Source of the DNA: Cladosporium sp. IMV 00045
Taxonomy: Eukaryota > Ascomycota > Dothideomycetes > Cladosporiales > Cladosporiaceae
Direction of reading: 5' to 3'
DNA: 64,000 bases
Assembly (NCBI GenBank): GCA_001931905.2
Contig: MSJI02000174.1
Location: forward strand, 1 to 64,000
Positions 1 through 9,092 of the stretch are shown piece by piece. The number at the start of each line of letters is the position of its first letter. Within the stretch, counting starts at the first letter, position 1. The position numbers and the translations under genes are program-made. The notes under the pieces are model-generated. The model was not told the origin of the DNA and made no database searches. It saw nothing but the letters and a program-made list of their open reading frames with translations.

Positions 1-974
1 GAGATGCTCATGGCGAAGACGAGCGCGCCGTTGGCGAACCAGACATAGCGCCAGCCGGGATTGGTGTTCCAATTGCAAGGTTCGCCAGTCTCTGATTCCG
101 GACCTTCGCAGGAGAAGTTGGGCAGGAAGGCCCAGGCGAAAAGACCAGCGACTAGCTGACCGACACCCCACCAGGCTGCCATCAGAGTGAGCAGCCATTG
201 GTCTTTGGATGGCAGGTACTCCAGGAAGACAGCGGTATCGAGAACGAGATTGCCACCTGCGCCGAAGGCTGAGAGGCAAGTAAACAAACCAAGCACAATC
301 CAGTTGGGTGAGGCGCCGGCGACGATGGCAAAGATGCTGCTGAGGAGAAGAGAGACGTTGAAAGCGTACTTGCGGCCGATGATATCTGCGGTGAGACCCC
401 AGAACAGAGCGCCGACCAGCATGCCAGTGTAGACGGCGATTGTCAATCCGTTCGTGAAAGAAGGTTCGAACTCATAGACGGCGTAGGTCGCGATGATAGA
501 CTGGATGAGCAGAATGAGGGAATCCACAGCGTAGCTGTGAATAAATCAGCACATTTCTCAGCATTCCCAGTCGACACGCTACATCCGCAAGCCGCAGACT
601 GGATGGCGCTTGCTTCCTCTCTTTCACTAGCACAACATCGTCGCTGCTACCGAAAGAGTTTGTCCCATTCTCCTTCCGCCCTGCGGTATCCATGTTGTCG
701 TCCCACCTCTTGTGCTAACAGCCGGGCACAGGGCAAAGACTCACCCAAACCCGTTCAAAATGAACAGCTTGACCTGATATCCCGTAAATCCGATCTCGTC
801 AATCGCGTCGTTCACCAGACGCATCTTCGCATTGAGAACAGGGTCGACGCTCTCGAGATCGAGCAAGTCACCCTTGCGCGTGGTGACAATGTCGCCGTCG
901 CTGTGCCGCGACTGTGACGGCGTCGCATAGTCGGGTTGAAGGACCTTGTCGTCCTGGGTGGGAAAGGATGCCAT
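1..974 (-). CDS. MFS transporter, N-terminal part (partial, 2 exons)
   Basis: N-terminal part of a major facilitator superfamily membrane transporter, truncated by the window edge. Exon 1 (974..745) encodes a charged cytosolic N-tail (about 76 aa) ending in GFTGYQVKLFILNGFG. A 210-nt intron (744..535, GTGAGT...CACAG) precedes exon 2 (534..1), which continues in phase with YAVDSLILLIQS. Exon 2 shows about five hydrophobic segments and the family signature GLTADIIGRKYAF in the loop between helices 2 and 3, the usual MFS D-x(2)-GRK motif. A later GNLVLDTAVFLEYLP segment and an extracellular loop with two Cys (FSC..EPC) resemble fungal sugar-porter or SV2-like members. The substrate cannot be told. 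Family assignment is secure; the sugar-porter subgroup is inference. Confidence 0.9.
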
Positions 975-2691
975 GATTGGCGGGGAGGGGTAGGAGGAGG
1001 GGCGGTCGCGTGCCTTTGTTGGTAATTGTCTGTTGGTGGTCGAGGTTGTTCTTTGCGGGACGTTTTCTCCCTGTGATAGTTCTCGCCTGCGAAAGATCCA
1101 GTGAGTTGTACGATGATTGAGATAAATCGACGCCGAAACGGGGAAAAGAGCAATTGAGAAAAAAAGAATGGCCTTATCTACGTCGGGGCATCACAGGCGA
1201 CTCGGTAAATCGCTTGGACGACGCAGCAGTACCAGGTGGGTGGGCATCCACCGGCGTGAATGCAACATGAGCTCTTACCTTCAGCCTAAGGCAGGCTCCA
1301 TAGCTTGGAAGTACCACATGTTGAGTGTGGGCGCCATGGGCACGTGTAGGAGAGATAGGCCTATAAGATCGATGTATGGGCTACGGCGTGGCATGCCGAT
1401 CGGCGCCGTAGCGTCTGGCGCCTCCGTCGGTGGCGTCTTGGTACTGTGTTTGGATGCACGTGGGTGTGTGTTTTGGCGTGGAAGTGGACGCATTGATGGC
1501 GGGGTGCTGAGATCGATATGGAGAAAGAAGTTGCAAAGGCAATTCCATGTCGTTGGTATACAGTCGAATCACAACAAAGTCGGTGTTAGTGGTGAAAGCG
1601 GTGACTTGGCTGGAGAGGAGGAAAAGGAGCCAGCTTTGCCGACCTGCCGAGCTTGCTCTGTGCTGAACTTTGCCCTGCCGATCGAGAACGAAGGAAGCGA
1701 AGAGCGGAGACAGGGTTTGAGTGGGCCGAGGTCAGCGATAAGATGTGTCTCCTCGCATTCGCATTGATCAAGTTTGTTCTTTTAAATGCGACGTTGAATC
1801 GATCTTAATGGGCGAGATCGGAGACATACTTTGCATCGCAGAAGCACACCACATGCAATCTATCTCGTCCACCACGTTCTACTTGAAGTCTGCCGATGTC
1901 TAAATAATAATACAGCAACATTCATTCTCTTTGTCATATATATACCCGAACGGAGGTTGCCTTGGCCAACAAAAGAGCCTTCACTTGTGACCTCGGCCAC
2001 GCTTCCCAAGCATCTGCAAACACTGTTTGTCCAAGTCGGCGTGCCATGTTTCTTCGTGCCATTGAGGAAAATACCCATCCGGCATGAGCTCCCCCCACCA
2101 ATGCAAGAATATCGTCGGCTCCTGTTGTCAGCTGTGTGAATGGCTCGCTCGATCGAAAGAAACCGTTTCAGAAATACGCAGCGTCAAATATCTTGTCGTG
2201 GATCATCCTGAACGCTGTCTATCATTAGCCATGGCGGTCGATGGCGAATCTCAACAACACTAACGACAAGTACTAGTCACTACCAGATCCGCCAAAAGGT
2301 CACAAGATGTGCATCCTCCGTTTAGATACATCAGATACGGCTTGATCGAGTGTGCCTCAAGGCTATTTTCGCACCAGCGAGACTGCGAAATGACCCAAGG
2401 GACTTCCATTACAAAAGGGAGAGCCGACCAACGTTGCAAAACTGGATACGCCTTGAGTTACACGAAATTCTTCCCTTCATCGCTGAGTTTTTCGAGCACG
2501 TTGTCGTTCTTGATCAAATATCCTCAAATGATCCCGTCCCAATGGACTATGCCTTCCTTGTGCAATACATCCGCGAATCGCGAACGCTCTGTTCTTTCCT
2601 TTCCCCAGCCCAACAGTCGCTTGTCATGTGTCTCCTTGGAAAAATGCAGCTATGCCTTGGCACTACCGACAGCGTCCTTGATACGAGGAAC
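975..2691. other. Intergenic, promoter side of the MFS gene; no supported gene
   Basis: Upstream region of the minus-strand transporter and downstream region of the next minus-strand gene. Several open frames exist (for example plus-strand 1168-1767 and 2350-2690) but they start at TTG or GTG and have no splice or start support. The plus frame over 2350-2690 reads fairly protein-like and might be a relic. A TATATATA run occurs near 1937-1945. I see no RNA gene or repeat here. Confidence 0.4.
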
Positions 2692-3327
2692 TTACTCCGC
2701 AGCAGCAGCCTCTCTAGCTGCACGTTTCTTTGCAGTGCGCTCCTTGTTCATCTTGATCATTCTAAGCACATGAACCTTGTGGTTAATCGCCTCCGTAAGC
2801 TTCGGGTAGGGCGCGCAAGCTCGCTGGAGAGCAGCCTTGACATCGTCGCTCATATGCTCGTGGACGTCGTCGTAGGCGAGTGTGGCGACCATGACGGACA
2901 TGATCTTGTGGCCGGCGGATCCTTCGAGGGCGGCGCCGTAGGTCCTTTGCAACAGCTGGAGTTGTTCTGGAGTCACGAGGTTGTGAGAAAGATATCCTCT
3001 GATGTGGCCCTCTATGTGCGACTGCATGGGTTCGATCTGAAGAAAAGAGACGGCTTGGTGGATGTCGATGGCCTCTAAGAGACCTGCGTTGTGAATGGGA
3101 ATGAAGAGGACCCTGTTGCTGTCGATGGATTTGATCTCTTCGATGACATGCTTGAAAGCTGCAGCGGAAGGCCCGTATAGGGTGAAGCGGTAGATAATAT
3201 CGGGTGGGGAGTTGAGGATCTTGACGCGGATGGTGCCGCTGTGGGCTTTGATCCGGTCGCCGTCGACGACTGAGACGAGGGTTTCGTTACGCTTCTCGTC
3301 ACGATGGAAGATCTGGACAGATGACAT
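2692..3327 (-). CDS. BTB-like family protein, paralog 1 (211 aa)
   Basis: Complete intron-free ORF with an ATG start. It opens with a short beta-rich segment (SSVQIFHRDEKRNETLVSVV), followed by repeated alpha/beta segments and a basic Lys/Arg/Ala C-tail. Layout and spacing match the three plus-strand genes at 3.8, 5.8 and 7.3 kb: an N-terminal V-x-V/I-F strand, a central R-x(3)-Y/F region, then a helical half with an H-I-x-G-H-I-R-G-Y-L motif equivalent to their R-x(2)-I-x(4)-I motif. This is the most diverged member and lies in opposite orientation, 507 bp from the next. The fold resembles BTB/POZ adaptors, which would suit protein-protein interaction, but I see no diagnostic BTB signature. 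Function unknown. Confidence 0.75.
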   Translation of the reverse strand: MSSVQIFHRDEKRNETLVSVVDGDRIKAHSGTIRVKILNSPPDIIYRFTLYGPSAAAFKHVIEEIKSIDSNRVLFIPIHNAGLLEAIDIHQAVSFLQIEPMQSHIEGHIRGYLSHNLVTPEQLQLLQRTYGAALEGSAGHKIMSVMVATLAYDDVHEHMSDDVKAALQRACAPYPKLTEAINHKVHVLRMIKMNKERTAKKRAAREAAAAE

Positions 3328-3834
3328 CCTGCTGCTTGAACAAGAATGGCGACTCTCCTGGCGAAGGAAGAAGGAGGTCGGTTGGCTCCTGGAATGGACC
3401 GATAGGGTCGATCGCTCACAGAAGTTGATGGTTGCGCTGCTCTTTCAACGTCTGTGATTGTGTCTCTATCGACTACGGTGTTGAATTGCTTCCAGAGTTG
3501 CTCGCAAGAGTGGTGGTGGCGAGGTACGAGATTGATTGGTCGAATGTGGGTGGGTTTGAGGCTTCGATGCCTTACATGCAGCGGGGTGTGTAAGTGAAGT
3601 ATGGAAAACGTCACATGCCAGGAAAAAAGGTCGACAACTTGTGACTGCATACCGCTCATGACTCCTGCCTGAGCTTGTAAGGACTTTTAAGGAACTTATC
3701 GATGAGACACTGCAGCTACCCGCGACATCCAACACAAGTTTGAAAACACAGTCTTTCTCTGAAACAACAACTCCACCACCACGCGATAATCGAACAACAG
3801 AGAAACCGACCTCAACTCCCCCACAACCACCATC

Positions 3835-4812
3835 ATGTCTGAGACCGTCGATGTCTTTACGGTGTCTGGCGGCCGCAAGAACTTCGTCGCCATCAACTTG
3901 CCGAAAGACAAGTTGGCCGTCTACTCCGACCTGGCAAGGGCGAAGTATTTCCCCGAGTCCGGCGCAACGTGGAAGGCCTCCTCGAAGCGTGTCATCAACT
4001 CGAAGCAATTCGAGCTTGGTGAGAACATGCACGAGGAGTACGCCCGCACCATCGTCGCGCTCATCAGGAAGTGCGACAAGGCCGACCCTGCACCCATCAC
4101 CGTTGATCTTTTTGGCGACAACCTGTCCTTCGAGCAACTCGTCGCCCTGTACAGGCTGATTGGAAATGGGTTCAAGGTCCCGCGCTACATCCACCGCGAC
4201 TCCGTGCGCACCGCGGTCAGGGACAAAATCTACAACAGCGAGCCATTCACCTTCGAACACTTCAAGCTAGTTGCAGAGCAGCTGGCCTTCGACCGTGGAA
4301 TTTTCTACAGCAACATGGATCGTGCCGCCTTCCTTGAGCAGAAGGATAGCCTTGATGAGAGTGTCAAGAAGCAGATTACGGCATACTGCCAGTCCCAAGA
4401 GGGCATCTGGGACTCCCTACTGGGAGTTGTGGGCGCTGTACAGGAAAAGATCAAGGCAGCGGGCGAGGCCAAACAAGCTCGCATCAAGGCAGAGAAGACC
4501 GTCCTCCAGAGAATGCAGGAAAAGTTCAAGGATGATACGACTCAAAGCGAGGGCGGAGAACAGGCCGGAGGCGCCCAAGCAAGTGGTTCAAAGATCACTG
4601 GGGCAACCCAAAATGTCATCAAGCCGCACGGGACCCAGGCGAGTGCTCCCAAGTCGAATACTCCCAAGTCGAATGCTCCCAAGTCGAATATTCCCAAGGC
4701 GAGTGCTTCCAAGCCCAGTAGCTCCGAAACCGGTGGAAACAATGGGAAGCAGCCAAAAACAAAGAGCGACCCCTTTGTCAAGCGCGACGAGGACTTCCCA
4801 CCTCTTGGTTGA
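3835..4812 (+). CDS. BTB-like family protein, paralog 2 (325 aa) with repeat tail
   Basis: Intron-free ORF; the ATG follows an A/C-rich leader (CACCATCATG). Residues 1-205 hold the family domain: DVFTVSGGRKNFVAINLPKD at the N-terminus, a central LFGDNLSFEQLVALYRLI helix, and a C-terminal half with RTAVRDKIYNSEPFTFEHF and FDRGIF motifs shared with the two following genes. Residues 205-240 are charged and probably coiled (KAAGEAKQARIKAEK). The last 85 residues are low-complexity Ser/Gly/Lys, including a 5-residue tandem repeat (K-S-N-x-P) from 15-nt DNA repeats near 4647-4700, and the tail ends in a DEDFPPLG acidic motif. This is the first of three same-strand tandem paralogs. Function unknown; BTB-like adaptor is inference. 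Confidence 0.85.
   Translation: MSETVDVFTVSGGRKNFVAINLPKDKLAVYSDLARAKYFPESGATWKASSKRVINSKQFELGENMHEEYARTIVALIRKCDKADPAPITVDLFGDNLSFEQLVALYRLIGNGFKVPRYIHRDSVRTAVRDKIYNSEPFTFEHFKLVAEQLAFDRGIFYSNMDRAAFLEQKDSLDESVKKQITAYCQSQEGIWDSLLGVVGAVQEKIKAAGEAKQARIKAEKTVLQRMQEKFKDDTTQSEGGEQAGGAQASGSKITGATQNVIKPHGTQASAPKSNTPKSNAPKSNIPKASASKPSSSETGGNNGKQPKTKSDPFVKRDEDFPPLG
4647..4700 (+). repeat. 15-nt in-frame tandem repeat (CCCAAGTCGAATGCT type)
   Basis: Three to four copies of a 15-nt unit inside the BTB-like paralog 2 gene, coding K-S-N-T/A/I-P. Copy number is a likely site of length polymorphism. Confidence 0.85.
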
Positions 4813-5803
4813 GTCGTTATCGCCAGAAATGCTTCTGCTCACCTTCATCGATGCATCGAAGAGTACCGTTTAACAGACGACCCTTTGCCCTGAGCCACCC
4901 TCCTACCAGACGAAAATGAACTTCCTCTATCGACACGACGCCCAAGCAGTGTCTGCTGCGACCCCTTTCAGCATACTGCTTGACTTACCGCTCCACATCC
5001 TTTTCAGCACGGTTTCCTACTCGCTTATCAGGAACACAAGCATTGGGGTTTTTTTTTGGCGTTTCGCAATGCGTTGTTACGAGCTGTGCACTCCGGGCCC
5101 GTGCTAAAACTCGTTCATCCAATGCGTCCTGGCGCTGAGGTCCTGGTTCCAAGACAGCCACTGCACTTTGAAGGTCAACATGGCAGCGACAGACGCTTAG
5201 GTGGCATCGGACTTTGAATTGGAGACAGGATTTTCCCTTGATTGGAGCTTTTACTTTGTTCTTTCTACAGATCGCTCAGAATGAAATGAACAATGACACA
5301 GTGTTGACTCTCTCCACATGTGATTTCGTTTCAAGCTTTGCTACTGTGCCATTCAAGCAACTATTGATGTTTGCGTGATTATTTTGCCTTTACAGCTGGA
5401 ATTGCACGCTTTGAATGTTGGGATTCGATGACGCTATAAGTTACGGAAGTCCTCCTCCATGCTCTGCAATCGTCCCAACTTTTACTTTCTGTCACACGAA
5501 AAACGACGACGTAACTGTCACAAACGCTGTTGACTCAAACATGTGGATAGATTGTTGTTCGATCGTTCAGTGGATGGCGTCATTTTCAAATCAGCAGTGA
5601 ACGCTCTCTAGTTACAGCGCAATTCTGTAGCCTATTCGAGGTAGTCTTTCACTTCACTTGAAGTTAGCGCGGGGACCGTGCCGCGCGTGATTAAAATGGG
5701 TACATGATAAACGCTGTCTTCCGATTGCACTTCTTCTTCGACAATTGACAAACAGTACCCAACCGAGGTTACCTGCGTCCTACTATCCCACGATCAAACA
5801 ATC
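4813..5803. other. Intergenic between BTB-like paralogs 2 and 3
   Basis: About 1 kb holding the 3' end of paralog 2 and the promoter of paralog 3. A run of nine T occurs near 5049. Short open frames are not convincing. No RNA gene or repeat seen. Confidence 0.4.
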
Positions 5804-6568
5804 ATGACAGGCGATACGATCTCGAACAAGGCCCCAAAGGGGAAAGCGACAACGTCCGGTACCCAGGCGCGTCCAGGTACTCTGGATGTCTATTGTGTCA
5901 ACTCGGACGGTGTCAAGACCTACATTGGCTGGACGCTCGACAAGAAGAAGATCGCTTTCTTCTCCAAGGCTGCTGATCGCCACCTCAACCCAGAGAACTA
6001 CGCGAAGCGTAACAAGATGAACAACCGCCCGTACCAAGTCAAGAAGCCAGAGATCTCTTCAGAACTCCTGCTTCCTTACGCCGACAAGCTCGCCGCTGAG
6101 ATCATCCTCAAGTGGATCAACGACAACAACATCACGAACCCCAAGCGCTTCGAACTGACGTTTGACCTCGTTGGCGAAAACAAACCACAATTCACGTTCG
6201 CCCTTGACCTTCATCGCGCAGGGCACGCCTTCGATCTGAAGCCTCAGCCGCGTGGCCAGGTTCTTCGTGACGATATCTTCTATTGGATCCACAAACGTGA
6301 TGAGAACCATGAGATCACCTTCGACGACTTCAAGGATTGCATGGAGAAGGCGCAGTTTGACGGTGCTGTTATCAGCAAGATGATGAATAAGGTGATGTGG
6401 CTATCCATCACGGAGAGGATCTCCAAGGAGACACTCGACGAGATCAAGGAGTACTGCCGTCAGACGAACAGGTACGAGTCGATGAAGGCCATGGGCGAGG
6501 AGATTATCAAGAAGCTCAAGAACAGCGGTGCAGCCCGTAAAGGTCGCCAGGCGGAGTCTGGACGGTGA
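5804..6568 (+). CDS. BTB-like family protein, paralog 3 (254 aa)
   Basis: Intron-free ORF starting at ATG (ACAATCATGACAGG). After a 25-residue flexible leader it reads GTLDVYCVNSDGVKTYIGWT, then KKKIAFFSKAADRHL, an AAEIILKWINDNNI helix-turn, an LVGENKPQFTFALDLHRAGH segment, and the family C-terminal half: RDDIFYWIHKRDENHEITFD followed by ISKMMNKVMWLSITERIS and EIKEYC. The order matches paralog 4 (GTAHVYYRSGDERVYLGTID ... AAGRIVFNWINTNNM ... RERIFWYLRSS) and, more loosely, paralogs 1 and 2. It ends in a short Lys/Arg tail. The V-Y ... S-K ... W-I-N pattern is compatible with a BTB-like fold; the biochemical role is unknown. Confidence 0.85.
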   Translation: MTGDTISNKAPKGKATTSGTQARPGTLDVYCVNSDGVKTYIGWTLDKKKIAFFSKAADRHLNPENYAKRNKMNNRPYQVKKPEISSELLLPYADKLAAEIILKWINDNNITNPKRFELTFDLVGENKPQFTFALDLHRAGHAFDLKPQPRGQVLRDDIFYWIHKRDENHEITFDDFKDCMEKAQFDGAVISKMMNKVMWLSITERISKETLDEIKEYCRQTNRYESMKAMGEEIIKKLKNSGAARKGRQAESGR

Positions 6569-7293
6569 GAAAGGCGGAGCGGTGGACACTTTGGACAATC
6601 AATTTCTCGGTTGACTGAGTTGGCTTACGTTGAAGGAACCACATGCGTTGGAAAACACGAAATTGGGGTTGGTGGCATTGAACATAAGCGGTGTAAGGAG
6701 GTCTTGAGGTTGGAATCGGTGTGACATGAACCAAAACCATCCCTTTCTCATGTTGATGCCGTAGAAGATTAAAAAAATCAACATCCACAATCATCCTCTG
6801 CATGTTTCTCAGTCCCTCGGCGACCTTCGTACATCATGTTTCCATATTATCAATCTACTCAGGCAAATCGCGACCTAATAACGTTGCCATGTCTACCGCA
6901 AAGCCATGTTATGCGAGATACCTGTTGGTAAGTGACTTTGGCAGCGCAGACCCTCTTTCCCTCACAAAGTCACAAGGATCGTCTCGACCGCTAGCAGAGT
7001 TAGTGCCACGGCAGCTGTGAATGCACCAGGACCGAAGTGACTGACCGAGTTGCTACGGCCAGAGAAGTTTGTGATTCTAATTCACTTCTATTCACGTAAG
7101 TCGCTGCTACCTGGGAATATGAGTCACAGGTCTGGTGACGTGCTAGTTCTCGACCTGATTGCTTTCACTCATCACAACCCCTCAGCACCAATATTTGAAC
7201 CAAATTCTCAACGCCTACCGCTTTCCAACGTTCCACCCGATACTATTCCCTTCCCTCTGCACTGTTCCTTCCAAACCTGTCCGCACCGCCAAG
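6569..7293. other. Intergenic between BTB-like paralogs 3 and 4
   Basis: Terminator side of paralog 3 and leader of paralog 4. An open frame runs upstream of the chosen ATG of paralog 4 (from a TTG at 7159) but has no ATG and a leader-like composition, so I treat it as 5' UTR. Nothing else supported. Confidence 0.4.
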
Positions 7294-8286
7294 ATGGACA
7301 TCACCAAGCTCACCAATCTTGTGCAGAGCATGAAGACCGATGCCGCGGCACAGGCTGGACAACAACCCTCCTTCAAAAGGGCCCCGACTGGCCCGGCATC
7401 AGCCGGCACCGCGCACGTATACTACCGATCCGGTGATGAGAGAGTCTACCTGGGTACGATCGACAACAAAGCCAAACTGGTCTTCTTCTCCCGCACCGCC
7501 AGCGACCAGCTGATCAAAGCTGATTTCGACGCCAACAAGATCGTGTACGTGAGCAAAGTCCGTAGTATTACCGTCAACAAGGTCGATGATGCAGCCGGGC
7601 GCATCGTCTTCAACTGGATCAACACCAACAACATGCATAACCCTCAGCCCCTCACATTCGCTCATCTCGGCAAGAACAACCAGTTCTTGGACGGCTGCAA
7701 ACTTCACCATGCTTCTCACCAGTTCCACTTGATCCGCGAGCTCCGTGGCGAGGACATCCGTGAACGCATCTTCTGGTATCTCCGCAGCTCCAGAAAGGTC
7801 AAGTTTGAGGACTTCCAGATTGTCTTTGAGTGGCTTAGTTTCGACACCGGGCTCATCATGGAGATGAAGCGCAAGGTCGCCTATCACACGATCAAAGGGT
7901 GGATTCCGGAAGAAGTGCGTGGCAAGTTGATGAAGTGGTGCGTCGAGTCCGACGCCACCAAGGGGACGACTTTGGTGCAGCAGATGGCCGACGTGGAGAC
8001 TCAGGTGCGAGCGGAGATGGATGCTGCTGCAGAGAGACGTGAGCAGGAGGAAGCCACCGCGACCAAGGCTGATGAGAACCTCGTCTTTGTTCACAAGAGC
8101 GTTGCAGGCAAGGAGAAGAAGCTCCCTGTTGCTGAGAAGGGCATGTCACAAAGTGGACCGAAGGCTGGCGAGGGGAACTCTGTCTCAGAGGAGACTGACA
8201 AAGGCAAGACTGCGGACGATGTCGAGACAGTGGAGAGCATTCAAGGCCCGCTCAAGCTCTCGTACGCCAAGGTCCTGCGAGGCTGA
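7294..8286 (+). CDS. BTB-like family protein, paralog 4 (330 aa)
   Basis: The start is the ATG in GCCAAGATGGACATC, which has a good context. Residues 30-230 carry the family domain: GTAHVYYRSGDERVYLGTID, KLVFFSRTASDQLI, AAGRIVFNWINTNNM, LDGCKLHHASHQFHL, RERIFWYLRSSRKVKFEDFQ, then FDTGLIMEMKRKVAYHTI. The last 100 residues are charged and probably coiled or disordered (AEMDAA..RREQEEATATKAD), ending in LKLSYAKVLRG. It is closest to paralog 3 in both halves, so this pair likely arose by the more recent tandem duplication. Function unknown. Confidence 0.85.
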   Translation: MDITKLTNLVQSMKTDAAAQAGQQPSFKRAPTGPASAGTAHVYYRSGDERVYLGTIDNKAKLVFFSRTASDQLIKADFDANKIVYVSKVRSITVNKVDDAAGRIVFNWINTNNMHNPQPLTFAHLGKNNQFLDGCKLHHASHQFHLIRELRGEDIRERIFWYLRSSRKVKFEDFQIVFEWLSFDTGLIMEMKRKVAYHTIKGWIPEEVRGKLMKWCVESDATKGTTLVQQMADVETQVRAEMDAAAERREQEEATATKADENLVFVHKSVAGKEKKLPVAEKGMSQSGPKAGEGNSVSEETDKGKTADDVETVESIQGPLKLSYAKVLRG

Positions 8287-9092
8287 AACACCAGCTTGGA
8301 GTGACCTGATGGCGTTGGGGATGTTGAATGGAGTCTAGAAGCTAGTGTGATGACAGGGATTGAGGCATGATGAACAGTGGTGTAGGAACCTTCAATAATT
8401 GACGGGTCTTGGAGTTTTGCTCAATGGGTTATATTAGATTATGGCGTTCTGGCAGATGAATCAGCTCTATGATGCACAATTGTTTTTTCTCATTCAGACA
8501 GCCATTCAATCAAACTTTACTACGATGTTGTTTTGTATCGTTCTGCTCTCAAGTCTGAAACCGCCCGGTGAGTCGATCATGAGGATCATGACAAGGAACA
8601 CGCTTTGTTACAGCTGACAACAGTAAAAGTTGCTGATGATGCAAACCAGCCATGGCCTGAATGACCAGGATTTGGCACGGGGGTCTGTATTTTTACAGGG
8701 GTGATTATTGGGTGCAACGGTGGGAGGAATGATGAATAACGAGAATAAGTAAGGCCGACTACTGATAGTAGCGGGTGATTTTAGTGGGATTATTGCGTCA
8801 AGATGCATTGTGTGAATCGATTGCAACAGGTACTAAGTAAATATGATACAACCATGCATTAGTCGCAAGAAGACACTTCAAATCCGCATGAGGACTCGCA
8901 GTCAATTTGTGGCAACAAGATGCCAAAAGCAAGAACACGAACGCAGATGCAGTGATCCGAAAGCGAATGCAAAAACAAAAACGCAAACAAAAACGCAAAC
9001 AAAAACGCAAATAAAAACGCAGATCAGCAGATGAGGTCGGAGGTGTGAGGGGAATGGATCGAGGACTCTCATCATCGTCCCCAAGAAGGCGC
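8287..9092. other. Convergent intergenic region
   Basis: Lies between the 3' ends of paralog 4 (plus) and the Ser/Arg-rich gene (minus). Contains the 12-nt tandem repeat listed separately. No gene seen. Confidence 0.45.
8971..9020. repeat. 12-nt tandem repeat (ACAAAAACGCAA)
   Basis: About four copies of an A-rich 12-nt unit (AAAAACGCAAAC phase) with one A-to-T variant in the last copy, lying just 3' of the Ser/Arg-rich gene. Confidence 0.9.

Noticed and set aside
1168..1767. 199-codon plus frame
   Set aside because: No ATG at its start, Gly/Arg/Val-rich mixed composition, and a position in the promoter of the MFS gene.
2350..3078. 242-codon plus frame
   Set aside because: Its second half is the antisense of the BTB-like paralog 1 gene, and it starts at GTG. 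The first half might be a relic but has no support.
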